This document shows positions 38,374 to 50,552 of a stretch of DNA of 64,000 nucleotides, piece after piece; position 1 is the first letter of the stretch; each line of letters begins with the position of its first letter. Origin of the DNA: Lagopus muta. Its lineage: Eukaryota > Chordata > Aves > Galliformes > Phasianidae. The notes under the pieces were generated by a model. It saw nothing but the letters and a program-made list of their open reading frames with translations. It made no database searches and had not been told where the DNA came from. The position numbers were made by a program, and so were the translations under genes. The stretch is taken from contig NC_064437.1 in the NCBI RefSeq assembly GCF_023343835.1, positions 22,109,001-22,173,000 of the forward strand, given 5' to 3'.

Positions 38374-41049
38374 TTGAAATTGTTCATCTTGAATTCTGGT
38401 GGAAAAAAAAAATCTTTATTCTGCTAAGAGAAAAAAGATGAGCACCATAGGAATAAGCAAATTAGAAAGTATGGTGAGACAAGGCATACTTTCAATGTGG
38501 AGGCATGAGATCAGAATATATGGATGTGACAGCAACAGAAATAGGAAGAACAGTGAGCAGAATGACACCTGCTAATCCACAGTAAAGTCAGAAAAATTGT
38601 GCTGCCAGCTACAGTATTTTGGAAGAGTTTTCTAGCAACTGTGCAGCAGATACGCAGCCCACATACCAAGGGATCTAGACATAGACCACTTTAGACAATT
38701 AGAACCAAGAGCTAGCTACAGATATCAGTTCTGAAGCAGTGCAGAGGGACACGTATCAGGATTGGTAATGTCTCATCTCTAGTTGATCTGCCCAATACCT
38801 GGACTTGAGTATTAAAGAGGAGGAAACCTACAGAAGACCCTACACAAACTTTTCAACTTGTGTCTATTGTACTGATGGATATATTCAGCTTGTAAAACTC
38901 CATGCAAGTTCATTAGGGTAAAAAAATCTATATTGATTTATGGCAATAAATATACACCCTATGTTCTCTCCTTTACTTCTTTTGGAGAGTAGCTAGAGAA
39001 GCTACTACTTCTCCAGGTTATATTTGAGATAAAACAATAATAAAGCAATAAAGCTGTTCTTTCAGGTGATAGATAATTCATTCAAGTATCTTTAAACACC
39101 TGACTTCAACAAGAAGGTCAAGCAAACCTGCAATCCTGCTGTCTTAAACATTCACAGTTGAAGACAGGTTTAATTATTCACACTTAATAAATATTAACAG
39201 GTTGAATCACACAGCTTACATGTACATTCTCTATTTGAGAATACGAAAAGCTTTGGTCTTCACATTCTTAACAGGTTTGGTCATATCTGAGATTCATCTA
39301 AACTGCAATAGACTACTTCTCAAACCTGGGGAATACACAGAATCTACCAGCTGAATGTACAGCACCTCAGACCATGTCAGAAGTTCCAGTTTAAATCAGA
39401 AAATGACCAAATTTCTACTTTTAGGCAGATTTCTTTCATGTGCTCTTTGTACGTGTTCTCTCTCCGGAGACAGGAGGCACAGGAGAATAAGACGTTTCAG
39501 TACCGTCCTTTGCAAACCTGAGAGTACCAGCCAAGAGTCGAAGGCGAAAAATAAAGTCAAAGCAGGACCAGCGAACCTTCATCTGTCCCTACTGTCTTGT
39601 AGGAACACTCCCACAGTTTTAAGGGAATAAACAGAAAAATACCTTTTGAATTCAGTCTTGTGAATCTATACGAAATGAGAAAAAATACTATGTGATAAAA
39701 TTTTCATTAAGCTAAAGAGGGAGATTTTCCACGTGCTTAGAAGGATTTTGAAGATTACATTATCACAGCTGCAATCCCAAGGAAAAATACCAACAAAATT
39801 GGAACCCCACTGCAGTATGTATTACACAGACAAAAGTTTCTGTATGCAAGTTTTTTAGTGCATCTGCAATTAAAAAGACTTCTAATTATCACAAGTAGTT
39901 TGCCACATTCTACTAAGAAAAGATAGTTAATTTTTTCAAATTATACTTACTGATAGAAACATACATTCTTAATTAAGAAGCAAACAATTGCAGTTACTCC
40001 ACACCTTACATCATCACAAAATACTGTCAAATCTAAAGAGAAGACTTAGAGGAGCCCTCATTTATCAACATGGCCATTTATGACAGCATATTTTTCAAAC
40101 ACTAGTTTCCCAATTTTTTTTAAAAATTTATTTATTTATATAGCCTTCTTCACCTCCTCAAACCAAATTCTGATCTGCTTCTCTGATCATCTGTATTGGT
40201 ATTCCTTTGCTCCCCATACTTTTCAGACCTATTAATTCCCCTCCCCATAAACCTGTCACATTTCCATTTTCTGTGTTTAAGGACAGAAACAAATTTAAGA
40301 CCTCCATGAACAGGCAGAAAATGAAATCTTAGCAATTGGGGGTGGAAGTTGCCTATCTCTAGACTAAGAATCTCTGTGCTGTTGATATCACAGATTTTTT
40401 TGTTTTGTTGTTGTTTTTTTTGTTTGTTTGTTTTTACCAGTATGCCATTGCTAAGCTTTTCCTACTAACAAATTATCAGTAACACTTCCGGAGGAAAACC
40501 AAAACTTACTGTACTGCAGTACAAAAACGTACACAATATTACATCATAAAATCAAAATAGAACACACGTCTACAACCAATTCAGATATTTACTTAAAATA
40601 GATTTCAAATCTATTCTACCGTATGCCCCAGTTATATTCATATTTTATTCCTGAATTCATTCAATGGCTAAAATAAAGGATTTGACAGAAAAAAAAAAAA
40701 AAAAAAAGAGCAAATTTCACTCATGCAATTACTGCTTGGAAGAAAAAAAAAATAGTTAATACTCTCTTTAAAACCAAAACTGCCCCTGCAAACAGAAGTT
40801 GTTCGTGGTGGATGTAGTAGAAACATTTTTAGTACATGCATCTAAAAATATTTGTGTATGGGAGAAAAAAAAAAACAGATTAGTTATCTTTATTTTTTGT
40901 TTTCATTTTTCTTTTGTTTTTTAAAGATTCCTTGAAGAGTGGATACCATGCTACAACCTTATCCTACAGACATGCATGCAAAGCACGCAGAAACTATGGA
41001 AGAAAAATGTTTAAAGACAGGCTACAAACCAAGAATTAAATGCAATACT

Positions 41050-41100
41050 GTTTTCTGCATTGGTGAGGCCTCACCTCGAGTACTGTGTTCAGTTTTGGGC
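41050..41100 (+). mobile_element. CR1 LINE, 5' piece of a split copy
   Basis: The short stretch TTGGTGAGGCCTCACCTCGAGTACTGTGTTCAGTTTTGGGC is unmistakable CR1 ORF2, decoding the conserved EYCVQFW-like words just before the C-terminal region. It stops at 41100, and the same element resumes at 41578. The gap is filled by a solo LTR. The 5' truncation point near 41050 is approximate. Confidence 0.9.
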
Positions 41101-41577
41101 TGTCAACAGTTTATGGGCTGGTTCAGCGTGGGCAGAGGGAAATCGCAAAATGCACGCCTCTGGAAAAGGGAAACAGGAGACCTCGAAATAATTAATAACA
41201 GTGGCAACAATCTGAGGAGAAACAAACTAATTTACTAAATATGGTATCAGAATGCAAGATAACACACTATAATACGATATAATTAGAATTGAATCAAATA
41301 TAATGATAGAGAGTATCTGAAAGGTGGATAGGCCTCACCATAACACTGAGGAGAGATGCACAGTCCAATTGAGCAGCTGGGAGGAGAGCCTGATGAAGAA
41401 GAGCCCATCAGGTTATCTTGCCAGAGGTTATATCTCTTCTCTGACTACAAAGCCCCCTGAGGTATGTAGTTCTTCTCTTCCGGACAGGTGACCGGAACTT
41501 TAACAGTTTAACTCCCAGAGTACGACATGATGTTATGATGTGGAATATCGATAACCAAAAATCGTAACACCATTACA
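41101..41577 (-). mobile_element. Solo LTR of an endogenous retrovirus, inserted in CR1
   Basis: The insert of about 477 bp begins TGTCAACAG and ends CATTACA, so it has the TG...CA ends of an LTR. It interrupts a CR1 at a point where both CR1 halves are collinear with the consensus. The flanks GGGC (41097-41100) and GTGC (41578-41581) look like a 4-bp target duplication with one change. No gag, pol or env sequence is present, so it is a solo LTR left by recombination. Read on the minus strand, the sequence (starting TGTAATGGTGTTACG and ending CATAAACTGTTGACA) resembles chicken ERVL-class LTRs as I remember them. Class and orientation are therefore tentative. It is younger than the CR1. Confidence 0.75.
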
Positions 41578-42087
41578 GTGCTTCAGTACACAAAGGACAT
41601 TGAGGTGCTGGAGCAGGTTCAAAGAAGGGCAACAAGGCTTGCGAAGGTCTTGGAGAATATGCCCCTATGAGAAGCAACAGAAGGAACTGGGGCTGGTCAG
41701 TCTGGGGAAAAGGAGACTGAGGGGAGACTTTATTGCTTTCTTCCAATATCTGAAAGACGCTCAGAGCAAGAGTGGGATTGGTCTCTTCTCACTGGTGCCA
41801 GGTGACAGGATGAGGGGCAATGGCCTCAAGTTGCAGCAGGGTAAGTTTAGGTCGGATATCAGGAAACACTTGTTCACAGAAACGGTTGTGAAGCACAGGA
41901 GTAGGGTCCCCAGGGAGGTGGTTGAATCACCCTGCCTGGATGTGTTTAAAAACCATTTGGACATGGTGCTCAGGGACATGATTTAGCGAAGGGTTGTTAC
42001 AGTTAGGGTAGTATGGTTAAGCCATGGTTGGACTTGATATTTAAGGTCTTAAGGTCTTTTCCAACTTGAGCAATTCTATGATTCTAC
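41578..42087 (+). mobile_element. CR1 LINE, 3' piece of the split copy
   Basis: This continues the CR1 copy after the LTR: AAAGGACATTGAGGTGCTGG, the ORF2 C-terminus, a short 3' UTR and the tail CAATTCTATGATTCTAC. The join to 41050-41100 is collinear with the family consensus. Together the two pieces make one 5'-truncated element of about 560 bp. Confidence 0.95.
41600..41986 (+). pseudogene. CR1 ORF2 C-terminus (endonuclease/RT protein tail), near-intact frame
   Basis: This frame of 128 codons stays open to the natural ORF2 stop. Family words are plain to see: [70 protein letters not shown] and LRDMI at the end. The first codons up to about residue 10 are degraded, and the ATG is not a real start: the authentic protein starts far upstream in parts that were never integrated. 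The tail lies beyond the reverse-transcriptase domain. There is no promoter, so expression as protein is not expected. Confidence 0.9.
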
Positions 42088-42195
42088 AAAAGATATTCAC
42101 AAGGGCTGATCACAATGGTTAATTTCAATCTCAAAAAATATATACAATCTAATTTCATTTTGGGAAATAAAGTGTTAAAAAATATTTGGAATAAC

Positions 42196-42240
42196 TTTTT
42201 CTTTTTTTCTTTTTTTCTTTTTTTTTTTTTTTTTCTTCAG
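42196..42240 (+). repeat. Long polypyrimidine tract ending in CTTCAG
   Basis: About 40 bases of T interrupted by single C end in CTTCAG, so formally this is a very strong splice-acceptor shape. The frame downstream is open for about 30 codons to 42333, but I recognise no exon and no good donor before the stop. It lies 110 bp after the CR1 tail. Simple-repeat expansion is the plainer reading. Confidence 0.8.
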
Positions 42241-42378
42241 AAAACCAAAGATAATTTTGTCCCTGAAAAATTCAGTCTGAATGTTAGCCATGAAGATACT
42301 ACTATCAGTTTCTATCATCTGAGCCAAGGATGAATAACCTCAGCTCAGTAGAAAATTAGTCTGGTAGCTAGAGGAGGT

Positions 42379-42405
42379 GAAAAAAAAAAAAAAAAAAAAA
42401 AAAAA
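42379..42405. repeat. Poly(A) tract
   Basis: About 26 consecutive A following GGAGGTG. No retrocopy body is recognisable upstream. Confidence 0.9.
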
Positions 42406-45400
42406 ATTAAAAGAATGTTTTCGCTTATGAAGCCTAAGGCTGCAACGCGAAGCATATGAGGAAACTGATTATCTTTAAAACATGCTTTTAGATTTACGTT
42501 TTCATCTTATCATTGATCAGGTTTGTTCATTGGAATAGTAATATTACCCAAGTTTGCTTGTGTTTCCCTCCACTTTTTCTGTATATTTTTTTCCCAAACA
42601 ATTGAATAGAAAAATACATCTGGAAAAGAAGGCAAAAATGTAAAATCTTAAGATTAAATTAATCCCTTATGACAGTGCCTTAGAATGACTGCCTTATTCA
42701 TAATTTTCCACATTGTTTTTCCCCAAGGGATAGCTGGTAAGATAAAAGTGTTGCTCAACAGCACTGTGGTCCAATAAAGCACACTGAGTTGGCAGGCAGG
42801 AAATCTCATTTCAAGTGTTCCTGTAGCACGCTGTGTTCTAATTCTGGCCATGACCTTTACCTGGAGCAAATCAATGCCACTGTTTCCTGGGTCTATTGTG
42901 CCGGATTTTATTTTAAACTTGGATTGGGGCTGTCTCACATTGTTTGTGTACAAAGCTCCTAGTTCAACAAGTTTTCATCTCTTCTGGGAACACCAAGGTG
43001 CTGCAATATTTCAGAGCAGTACAATATATTATGTGTATTTGTACACAAATATTTGTTGCTACAAGCATTTTTTGTTCCTTTCATTTGACTAACAGTGGGA
43101 AGAGAAAAACAAACAAACAAAAAAATGGATCTCACAGGGTAAAGGTTTTCAGCCTAAGAGGAACACGAATGACTGGATAAAAGCCTACCAAACTCAGCCC
43201 AACTACAATGCTTGAAACTAAAACTTCTCATATTTTGATAAAATTTGCAATATGATCCTGTTTAAGATAAAAGTAGTTCCCAAGTTTCCATATCTGCTAT
43301 AAGAACCATATTATCCTACTACATATCTAGAAAAAGCCTGTTTCCAATGAGAAAATGCACTTGGTTTTCTGTCAGATCTGGGCCCTGCATATATATTGTT
43401 GATTTTCTTCATTAAAGGGGATATGGTTTTTCCAGGATTTTGAGTTCATAAGGAATTCTGAGGAAATAATCAATTCATCACATTCTTCTGAGATAATTCT
43501 ATTACGCTTGCACATCCATTAGGCCACAGATTGATTTTCTAGTCTGAGAGGTTAAAATATTTACTGGAAGGTTGAATGAGTTCCAGTTGTTGTTCTAGGG
43601 TGCTTCATGCAAATTTAAACTAAATCGATAAGACAGCCTGAAAGATCATCTCAGCCTACGGATATTTAATGCCTGAGTTTTAGGATATTCCTCTATAAGG
43701 TGGGTTTTTGTTGTGACAGAAAAAGAAACTGAACCTAAGCGCTCCAGGCAAAGATGCATACTACCATGGGAATTTGATAAATTGTTAAGAACATCTACAT
43801 TAGTAACTTTGCCCCCTCTTTGAAGTTTTGCCTGAAGATGCAAGTAGTCTTCTTAATATTAAAGTCATGCTTCTTAAGGAGTATTAAAAAAAATGCAATA
43901 GCATAGCTCCTCTGATTATAATAGACTGTCAAGGTCCTATTTGCTTTCTGCAAATGGTATACATCAGTAAAAGACCTAAGCAAGAACTGAACCACAAGCA
44001 CTGCCTGGAGATGTAGGATATCGAACCACAGAGCTTTAAAGCAAGAGATGGAGAAAAATGAATCGTATGTGTTCTAGACCTAGATCTATGAAAACAGCTG
44101 AGTTACGAAATAAGTTCTTCAAGTAAGTAATGCTGGGGGCACTTAGAAGCGCACAGATTTTTCTGAACAGTCTTCCTCAGGATTTTGAAGGACCAAGTGT
44201 AAACTTTAAACCTGTCAAATGCACTGACCCATGGAAACATTATTAAAATATGTTCTGAAAATTAAAAAGGTCATACATCAATTAATCCAGAAACTCTATT
44301 CTCAAGCTGTCTACACACACGTTGAACTTCCATTACCTTCTCTTTCAAACTGTAAACTTCTTTAACACTTTTAAGGCGATGGAATTAGTTTTGTCTTCTA
44401 TTTTGAGAATATTGAGAAGTTTTATCTTTAATCTATGTTCCTGTTACTGATAGATTACACTAGATCAAATATTGTCATTTCAGCTAACTAAAATTCATGA
44501 GCCAGTCTTGGTACTGGGTGAGACTAAAAGGTCTCTCAAGTTCTGATTCAGGATTTTGAGATTTCCTTGTGAGAAAAAAATATATAAACACTGTATTTGA
44601 TCCGATTTTATGTCACTAGTGACTTCCCACAAACTTATTCTCCTCAAGTCTCTACTGAATAAAAAACAACTCTATTCTGATTCACAAGAATAGATGACTT
44701 AGCCTAAAAAAGACCCTTCACACAAGCCATTCTGTTATCCAATGCTGTTCAAATCCATCTAAAACAGCAACAAAAGCACAATTAAACAACCTTTAAAACT
44801 CCATACTATACTTGCAGTTTCACTTCCAAAAACTCCAACTTTTCTAACTCTAAATAACTTGCTCTGTTCATCCGAGGCAATGTAAGGGCAATGGTCTTTA
44901 AAAGCACGTTGACATACTGTGGCAACTCACTGACTATGAATTGTCTTCAGTTGTTACCACACTCAGCACTTTGCTGAGGCATGTGAACTGGAGATGCTGT
45001 TGAAACAGCACTGAATTATTTAGCACTCATTGTACCTTAAGAAATGCAAGTAGGAGAAGTCAGCATCCTTATGGTCTTTCACTGGAGGCTACACTATCTT
45101 TTGCATACTAGATTTTCTTCCACTTTACCAAAGGCAAGACTGCATCTAAACGCAAGAACACAAGGCAAATTACTTCCTGCATTATTCCACTTTTATGATG
45201 TTAGTCTCAGACATGTTGTTAGTTTTCTGAGTGCTTTATCAGTACTACTGCTTTCTCATATACTCAAAGCATTGAAGTGCAGTTGATTATAAGACATAAA
45301 ATCAAAGAATGAAACAAATAGCAGAACCGCAGCAGTAAGATGTTGTTCACTGAAAAACTACATGCAACATGATTGAAAAGCACAATTATTGTAAAATATA

Positions 45401-46812
45401 GTGAAACAATAAGAAATACAAACTCTATAAACATGTCTTCTTAGATGAACCATCTGATATACTTTCCTGAACACCAAATACACTTATAATTCCTTATCAC
45501 TTCCTAATTCTCTTATTGACTGAAGATAACAAAAACATAGCTTTTCTAAATTCAAAGTTACCACTTACAATACTGCCTTGGGCAACAAAAAATATCTGGA
45601 ACGTAACTTCCAGTACCACACAATCTTCCAGACAAAGAAATACATTGTTACTTTCAAGTTCATAAATATTTAAGATGGCATAATTTCTGCCACCTGATAT
45701 CTGTCACTTTTCACTATACATTTTCCTTCCAGTGACAGCAGCATTTCTCCTAGAAGCCACATCTTGGAGTTTTGAGAAGTCACGTGATTTTACAGAAGAA
45801 AAGGCAGAAAAGAAAAAAAAAGACTCCTGCCAGAAAACCTTGTTTTATCACCTTTTGTCTTTAAGACTGCATGAGAATTCTACTAAGTTGTGTATATCAG
45901 GCTATCAACTGTTCAAGTTATTTCCACACCTACCAGTCTCACAGACAAAAACAGCAATTCAAAATAAACGTCATGTTTTTCAACTCAGTATTGTAACTTG
46001 AATACTGTTTATATGACATATAATGTACATATTAGGCTTCCATTTCCAAAGCATTACTTGTATTAAGTACATTAACATTACCCTTCTTTTCATCTAGGCA
46101 ATCTCATAAAGCTTGATATTAAAGCTATTTATATTACTTTTTTTTTTCCCCCACACACTATATTTTCCTGTACTTCCAATTCATATCCAGCACAAATGGC
46201 AGTTGTCTATTAAGCGATGACAGCTTGGCTTCTAGCTCTGACTGATACAAAGCATCATTTATACCTCAGCTACACCATCAAGGTGAAAAAAGGGATATAT
46301 TAAATCTTCTTCTATTGAGACCTATAACAGAATTCTGCCCCACAATTAAGCATTATTCAGAAGGATGCAAGTGTAGAAAGTTAGATGCTTTTTTATGCAG
46401 TCAGAATATATCCATTTTCCATAGAAATCCCTGCAAACTACACCACTCCGGTATTTAGGAATAAATTTCTTGTGTGTTATCAAAAACCAAAGAACCCAAA
46501 AACGTAATAACAGCCAGTTAATTTATATTCATACTGATGAGTAATGGTGTAAAGATACCAAGAGGGTCTTAAAAATGCAAAAGGTTTTAAGCAGGTTAGA
46601 TAAAACAAAACCAAAAGAATATTACAATACTTCAGATTAGAGTAAGAAGAAACTCTGACTCCACAAATGATATTTTTTCTTGATATTACAACGATAAAAC
46701 ATCCACAGGATTTTTGCCAGTGTAATTCATTCCCTACTCTGCCCTTGGACAGCTGTCATTGGTATTCAAAGCACAGACACTTCCAACTTTTGGAGACCGA
46801 AGAGATTCCCTG

Positions 46813-46850
46813 CCCTCCCCCTCCCCCCCCCCCCCTTTTTTTTTTTTTTT
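46813..46850. repeat. C-rich run followed by T-run
   Basis: Short C-runs lead to about 13 consecutive C and then about 15 T. The minus strand therefore carries several closely spaced G-runs that could form a G-quadruplex, and the plus strand an i-motif. It mirrors the T/G tract near 1540. Confidence 0.85.
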
Positions 46851-48718
46851 AAATACACTCAGGCAAGAAAAATAAAAGTATGACAAAAAAAAATCTATCC
46901 CATGCAGAAGAGTCTGAGATGGAGGTAGGGGAGGTTTTAGTTTGTTTTGTTGAATTATTTAAAACAGATGTTTCATGGCCTACGCACTAGAGACTGCTGC
47001 AAGGCTCCTTCACCTACTATTACTGGCTGCACATCCTTTTCTCACCTCTACTTTCTTTTCTTTACCTGTGACCCAGCAATCTGTCATGTCTTTTCCCCAA
47101 ATGGGAAAGATGGACTATTTATTGCCTTTTTTCTTCCATTCTTGGCTTCATAAATAGCCTTTCTTCCATGTGTTCTCTCCTACCAAGTCTTAGGTCTGGA
47201 GATGTCCAAACCTAAATTCACTGAAGGAAAAATGGAGAACAAGGTAGACTGCATGGCTCTCACCTCCAGCCACACATGCAACCCTGAAGCTTCTGCTGGG
47301 AACTAGTTATACGGCAGCAGAAGCCTCTGACCAAATGCTTTAAAAAGTTAAAACAAAGAAAAAAACAAAACCAACAATGCTTGCAGCAGATTAAAGCACT
47401 GATTTTAGGTTACTGTTAAACAACCAAGAGATAAGAAGAATAACTAACATTTATTTTGATTTTTGCAATGTTATCTTTTCACAGTAAGGTAGTAACGAAT
47501 GCGGAAAAAAGCCAGTATTCCCACACAACAAGTGAAGCCAATTAGTACGTCAATAACTGAAAAAAATATCTTTGTCTAATAACCTGAAGAATAAATTTCA
47601 CAACATGAAGCCTTCAAAATGCGCTTCTTTTACAGATCTTATCTAAAACAGCTGCTCACTTTGATAAATAGAGTGAGAAATATTGAGAAAGCAGCAACGT
47701 GAAACAAGCAGCTATATGTAACTTTCATGTCTTCTCTTTCTCCTCTCTTGAATATTGCAGTCTGCTGAAGTGAAAATCATTTCTCCTCTGGCAGAGCTGA
47801 AGCTTTTTTATGCTAGAAAACATACATCTGAAAAGCTTTCTGGACTTTTTCTCTTCTAGGTTTTCTTTCTCCCTGGGCTTTAAATCTGATGAACTCCACA
47901 GGTTTCCCTTTATAGAAGACAGAATCCTGCAGACATTTGATTAAGGTGATAGCTATTCTCCAGCAGATACACAAGACTGACAGCCAGATAAGACAGCCAT
48001 GTCACTGAGCACAATACAGCAGCCCCTATGAATGTATTATTCTGTTGACAACTTGTTTAATACTAAAAATAGATTCCTCCTTCCTTAATTGCCTACATAC
48101 TGCATGCCTAGTTCGTATCACACTGCAGAATTCAGAAAACAAAAGTTCTTGCCCAGCAAAACAGGCTATTTAAGAACATAAGAGAACATTCATTTCGGTC
48201 ACCAAAGGCCACAGAAATGCCTGTTTGAAACAGAAGTATAGATGCCATGGGTTTCATTGGAAATTTCCTCAACTGTAGCCTGCAGAATGAAAAATATACA
48301 CAAAACTGCAGAGAGTTTGGGGTTTTCTCTCTGAGGGAAGAGGTTAAGTAGATAAGAATTCATGGTAAGAGATCTTCTCTGTTGAAGTCAGCTTTGGGGA
48401 TTTTATGGAATAATAACTATCATTCTTCAAATACATGACACACTGTATCATTACATTTAAATCCCAGTATAAACTTGCTGTTATTGGCAGTGTTTTTCTT
48501 CTTTTAATAAAGATTTTTTAAAAATCAATGCCTGAATTTACTGTGAGTTTCAACCTCCAGTCATGATTTTGGGGGCAAGGCGGTGAAGAGTTAAACTGCT
48601 GCAGCATCAATTTCTGGGCAGAATGATTTCCTTACATCAAAGAACATATTCTTATGCATCTTCGATCACAACAGTCATCATAAAGCATTTCCACATGAAA
48701 GATGAGGAAAAACAGCCT

Positions 48719-48747
48719 ACACACACACGCACACACACACACACACA
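48719..48747. repeat. (CA)n microsatellite
   Basis: About 14 CA units with one CG interruption. Ordinary dinucleotide repeat. Confidence 0.95.
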
Positions 48748-50526
48748 AAGAGCACAGACACAAAGAAAATAAACAATATAGGAAATAGGAGAATTTACTG
48801 CTTTAAAGCAGTAGAGATCTCAGTCAGCGCCTGTGAATATCTATGAAGCCATAGAGGATGGCCATAGAACAAAGAATGATCTTTGATTAAAGTATTTTAA
48901 AAGTAAGCTGCGACAGAGTGCGACTCCCAAGATGCCCTGAAATATGAGCGTGTGCAGATTGGAGACAATAAAACTGAACTGTAATGGATTTGCAATTGGA
49001 GAAGTGGAAATGAAGGGGGAAAAAAAAAATGCACATCCTTTCTATATGAAGAAATTTTTCCTCAAATCTTTGAAGAAAAAGAATCGTCTGGCTAGAAAAG
49101 ACTGCATATTGAAGTATTGATCCAGCATCAGTCATCACACTCAGCTGCAGTGTGCCCCACTCAGATGTCTCAGGATCCTCACCAGAGACACTTGGTTGAC
49201 TCAATATTTTCTTTGTCACTGAGGAAATGGCTGCACTATACTAGGTAAAGAATGGCTGCATATGCAGAGTTTGGGCCTAAAATTACTCTGTTGCATACCT
49301 AAAAAGACAGTACTGTAAACACTTAAATATTTAAGGTCCAGAGAACCTGTGATGGAATATCTTGTGTCAGAGCATCACACTGGGAATTCTGCCACTGGGC
49401 ATAAGCAGAAGCAGCATGAGATATTGGCCTAGCTTGGAAAATGAGTGCTGAGCAGAAAAGGAGAGAAGTAATAAAGCATGGGCAACAGACGGGGAAGAAC
49501 AAGCTGCACACAGGAAGAGAACAGAACAAGACAGAATGCAATGAACAGGAAGTAAAAGACTATAGATGCAAACTACTGTGCCCAGACATTGCTAAACAAT
49601 GATAGACTCATCCCCAGAATATTTGCTGAAAGTTTCATTGGTAAATTTTAAAAGAAATCTGTCATGAAAATGCCTTCTGGACTCAGAGGAACAAAAGAAT
49701 TTCTTTGTCTGATATCCTGAGTAACAGACTCAGTTCTCAGCAATAACAGAGCCTTCCTGTGGAAGAGCTGTTCTGCCCAAACCAAAAGAATGGATATAAA
49801 GACTAGCTAATGGCTGGGCAGGGCTTTTCAATGAAAACTGCAGAAAGCTGCATTGAGTCCTTCAAGATTTCTCCATACCAACCAGTTAAGTCTAGATTTC
49901 CAAAGCTTGTGACAAGGGCTTGTCCAGCACTAGCAGAAGGATACTGTTTTCAGTAATATGGGGCCAGCATAACACAAGAGATTCACAGGAAAGCCCAACT
50001 CACTTACTTGCACTTCTTAACAAAGCAGCACCTTCTTCTTGCAGCAAAACTGAATTGTTTAGAGTGAAGCTGCAAGCAGTGTTAAAACAAAAGAATACGT
50101 GCCCAAATTGTCATTATCTGCTGGCAAAAGATTGAATGTTAGCAATGTAGTCATCAATATATTGCAATATATCAAAATGTTAACAATGGATTGCATCTAT
50201 TAAAAAAAAATCTGAGGAATGAGCAGGCTCTTTTTTCAGGAAACTGCTTTTACTGAGCTTCTAACCCCATCTCCCAGGCAGTTCTATGATTTCTATATGC
50301 CTTCCTCAGCTCTTACTGTCACTTCAATTTGAAAAACAACGATAATTTGGTCAATTACTGTTCAAACTTCTTGTTGAAGAGCATATCCATAGTTACTTAT
50401 CCAAGCATAGGTATAGGTATCTGTGCCTTTTAAAAAATATACCGTTTAAAATCTCTCAAGCTCTCTTCACAGAATAGAATAAGAAGCAGCAGGGCTACTT
50501 TGGAATAAATGTTTCCACCAGAGCTT

Positions 50527-50552
50527 ATGTAAATATTCTGAAATATTTACAT
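50527..50552. repeat. Perfect 11-bp inverted repeat with forkhead-like cores
   Basis: Arms ATGTAAATATT (50527-50537) and its exact complement (50542-50552) are separated by CTGA. Each arm contains GTAAATA, which fits the forkhead-factor core RTAAAYA, and ATGTAAAT, one base from the POU octamer. Protein binding is an inference from the motif only. Confidence 0.7.

Larger units (their letters stand above)
37461..41049. other. Unique non-coding DNA
   Basis: No gene or transposon is recognised here. Simple sequence includes the perfect T9A9 palindrome at 37552-37571, a (TA)n palindrome at about 38343-38373, a GTTT-rich tract at about 40398-40436 and A-runs at 40689-40707 and 40742-40751. The 91-codon open frame at 39355-39630 resembles nothing I know. 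Confidence 0.55.

Noticed and set aside
48887..49219. 110-codon minus-strand frame sharing VSGEDP with a plus-strand frame near 15290.
   Set aside because: The shared stretch is only 17 identical bases (TCTCTGGTGAGGATCCT) and similarity stops on both sides. A single match of this length between two 64-kb strands can arise by chance.
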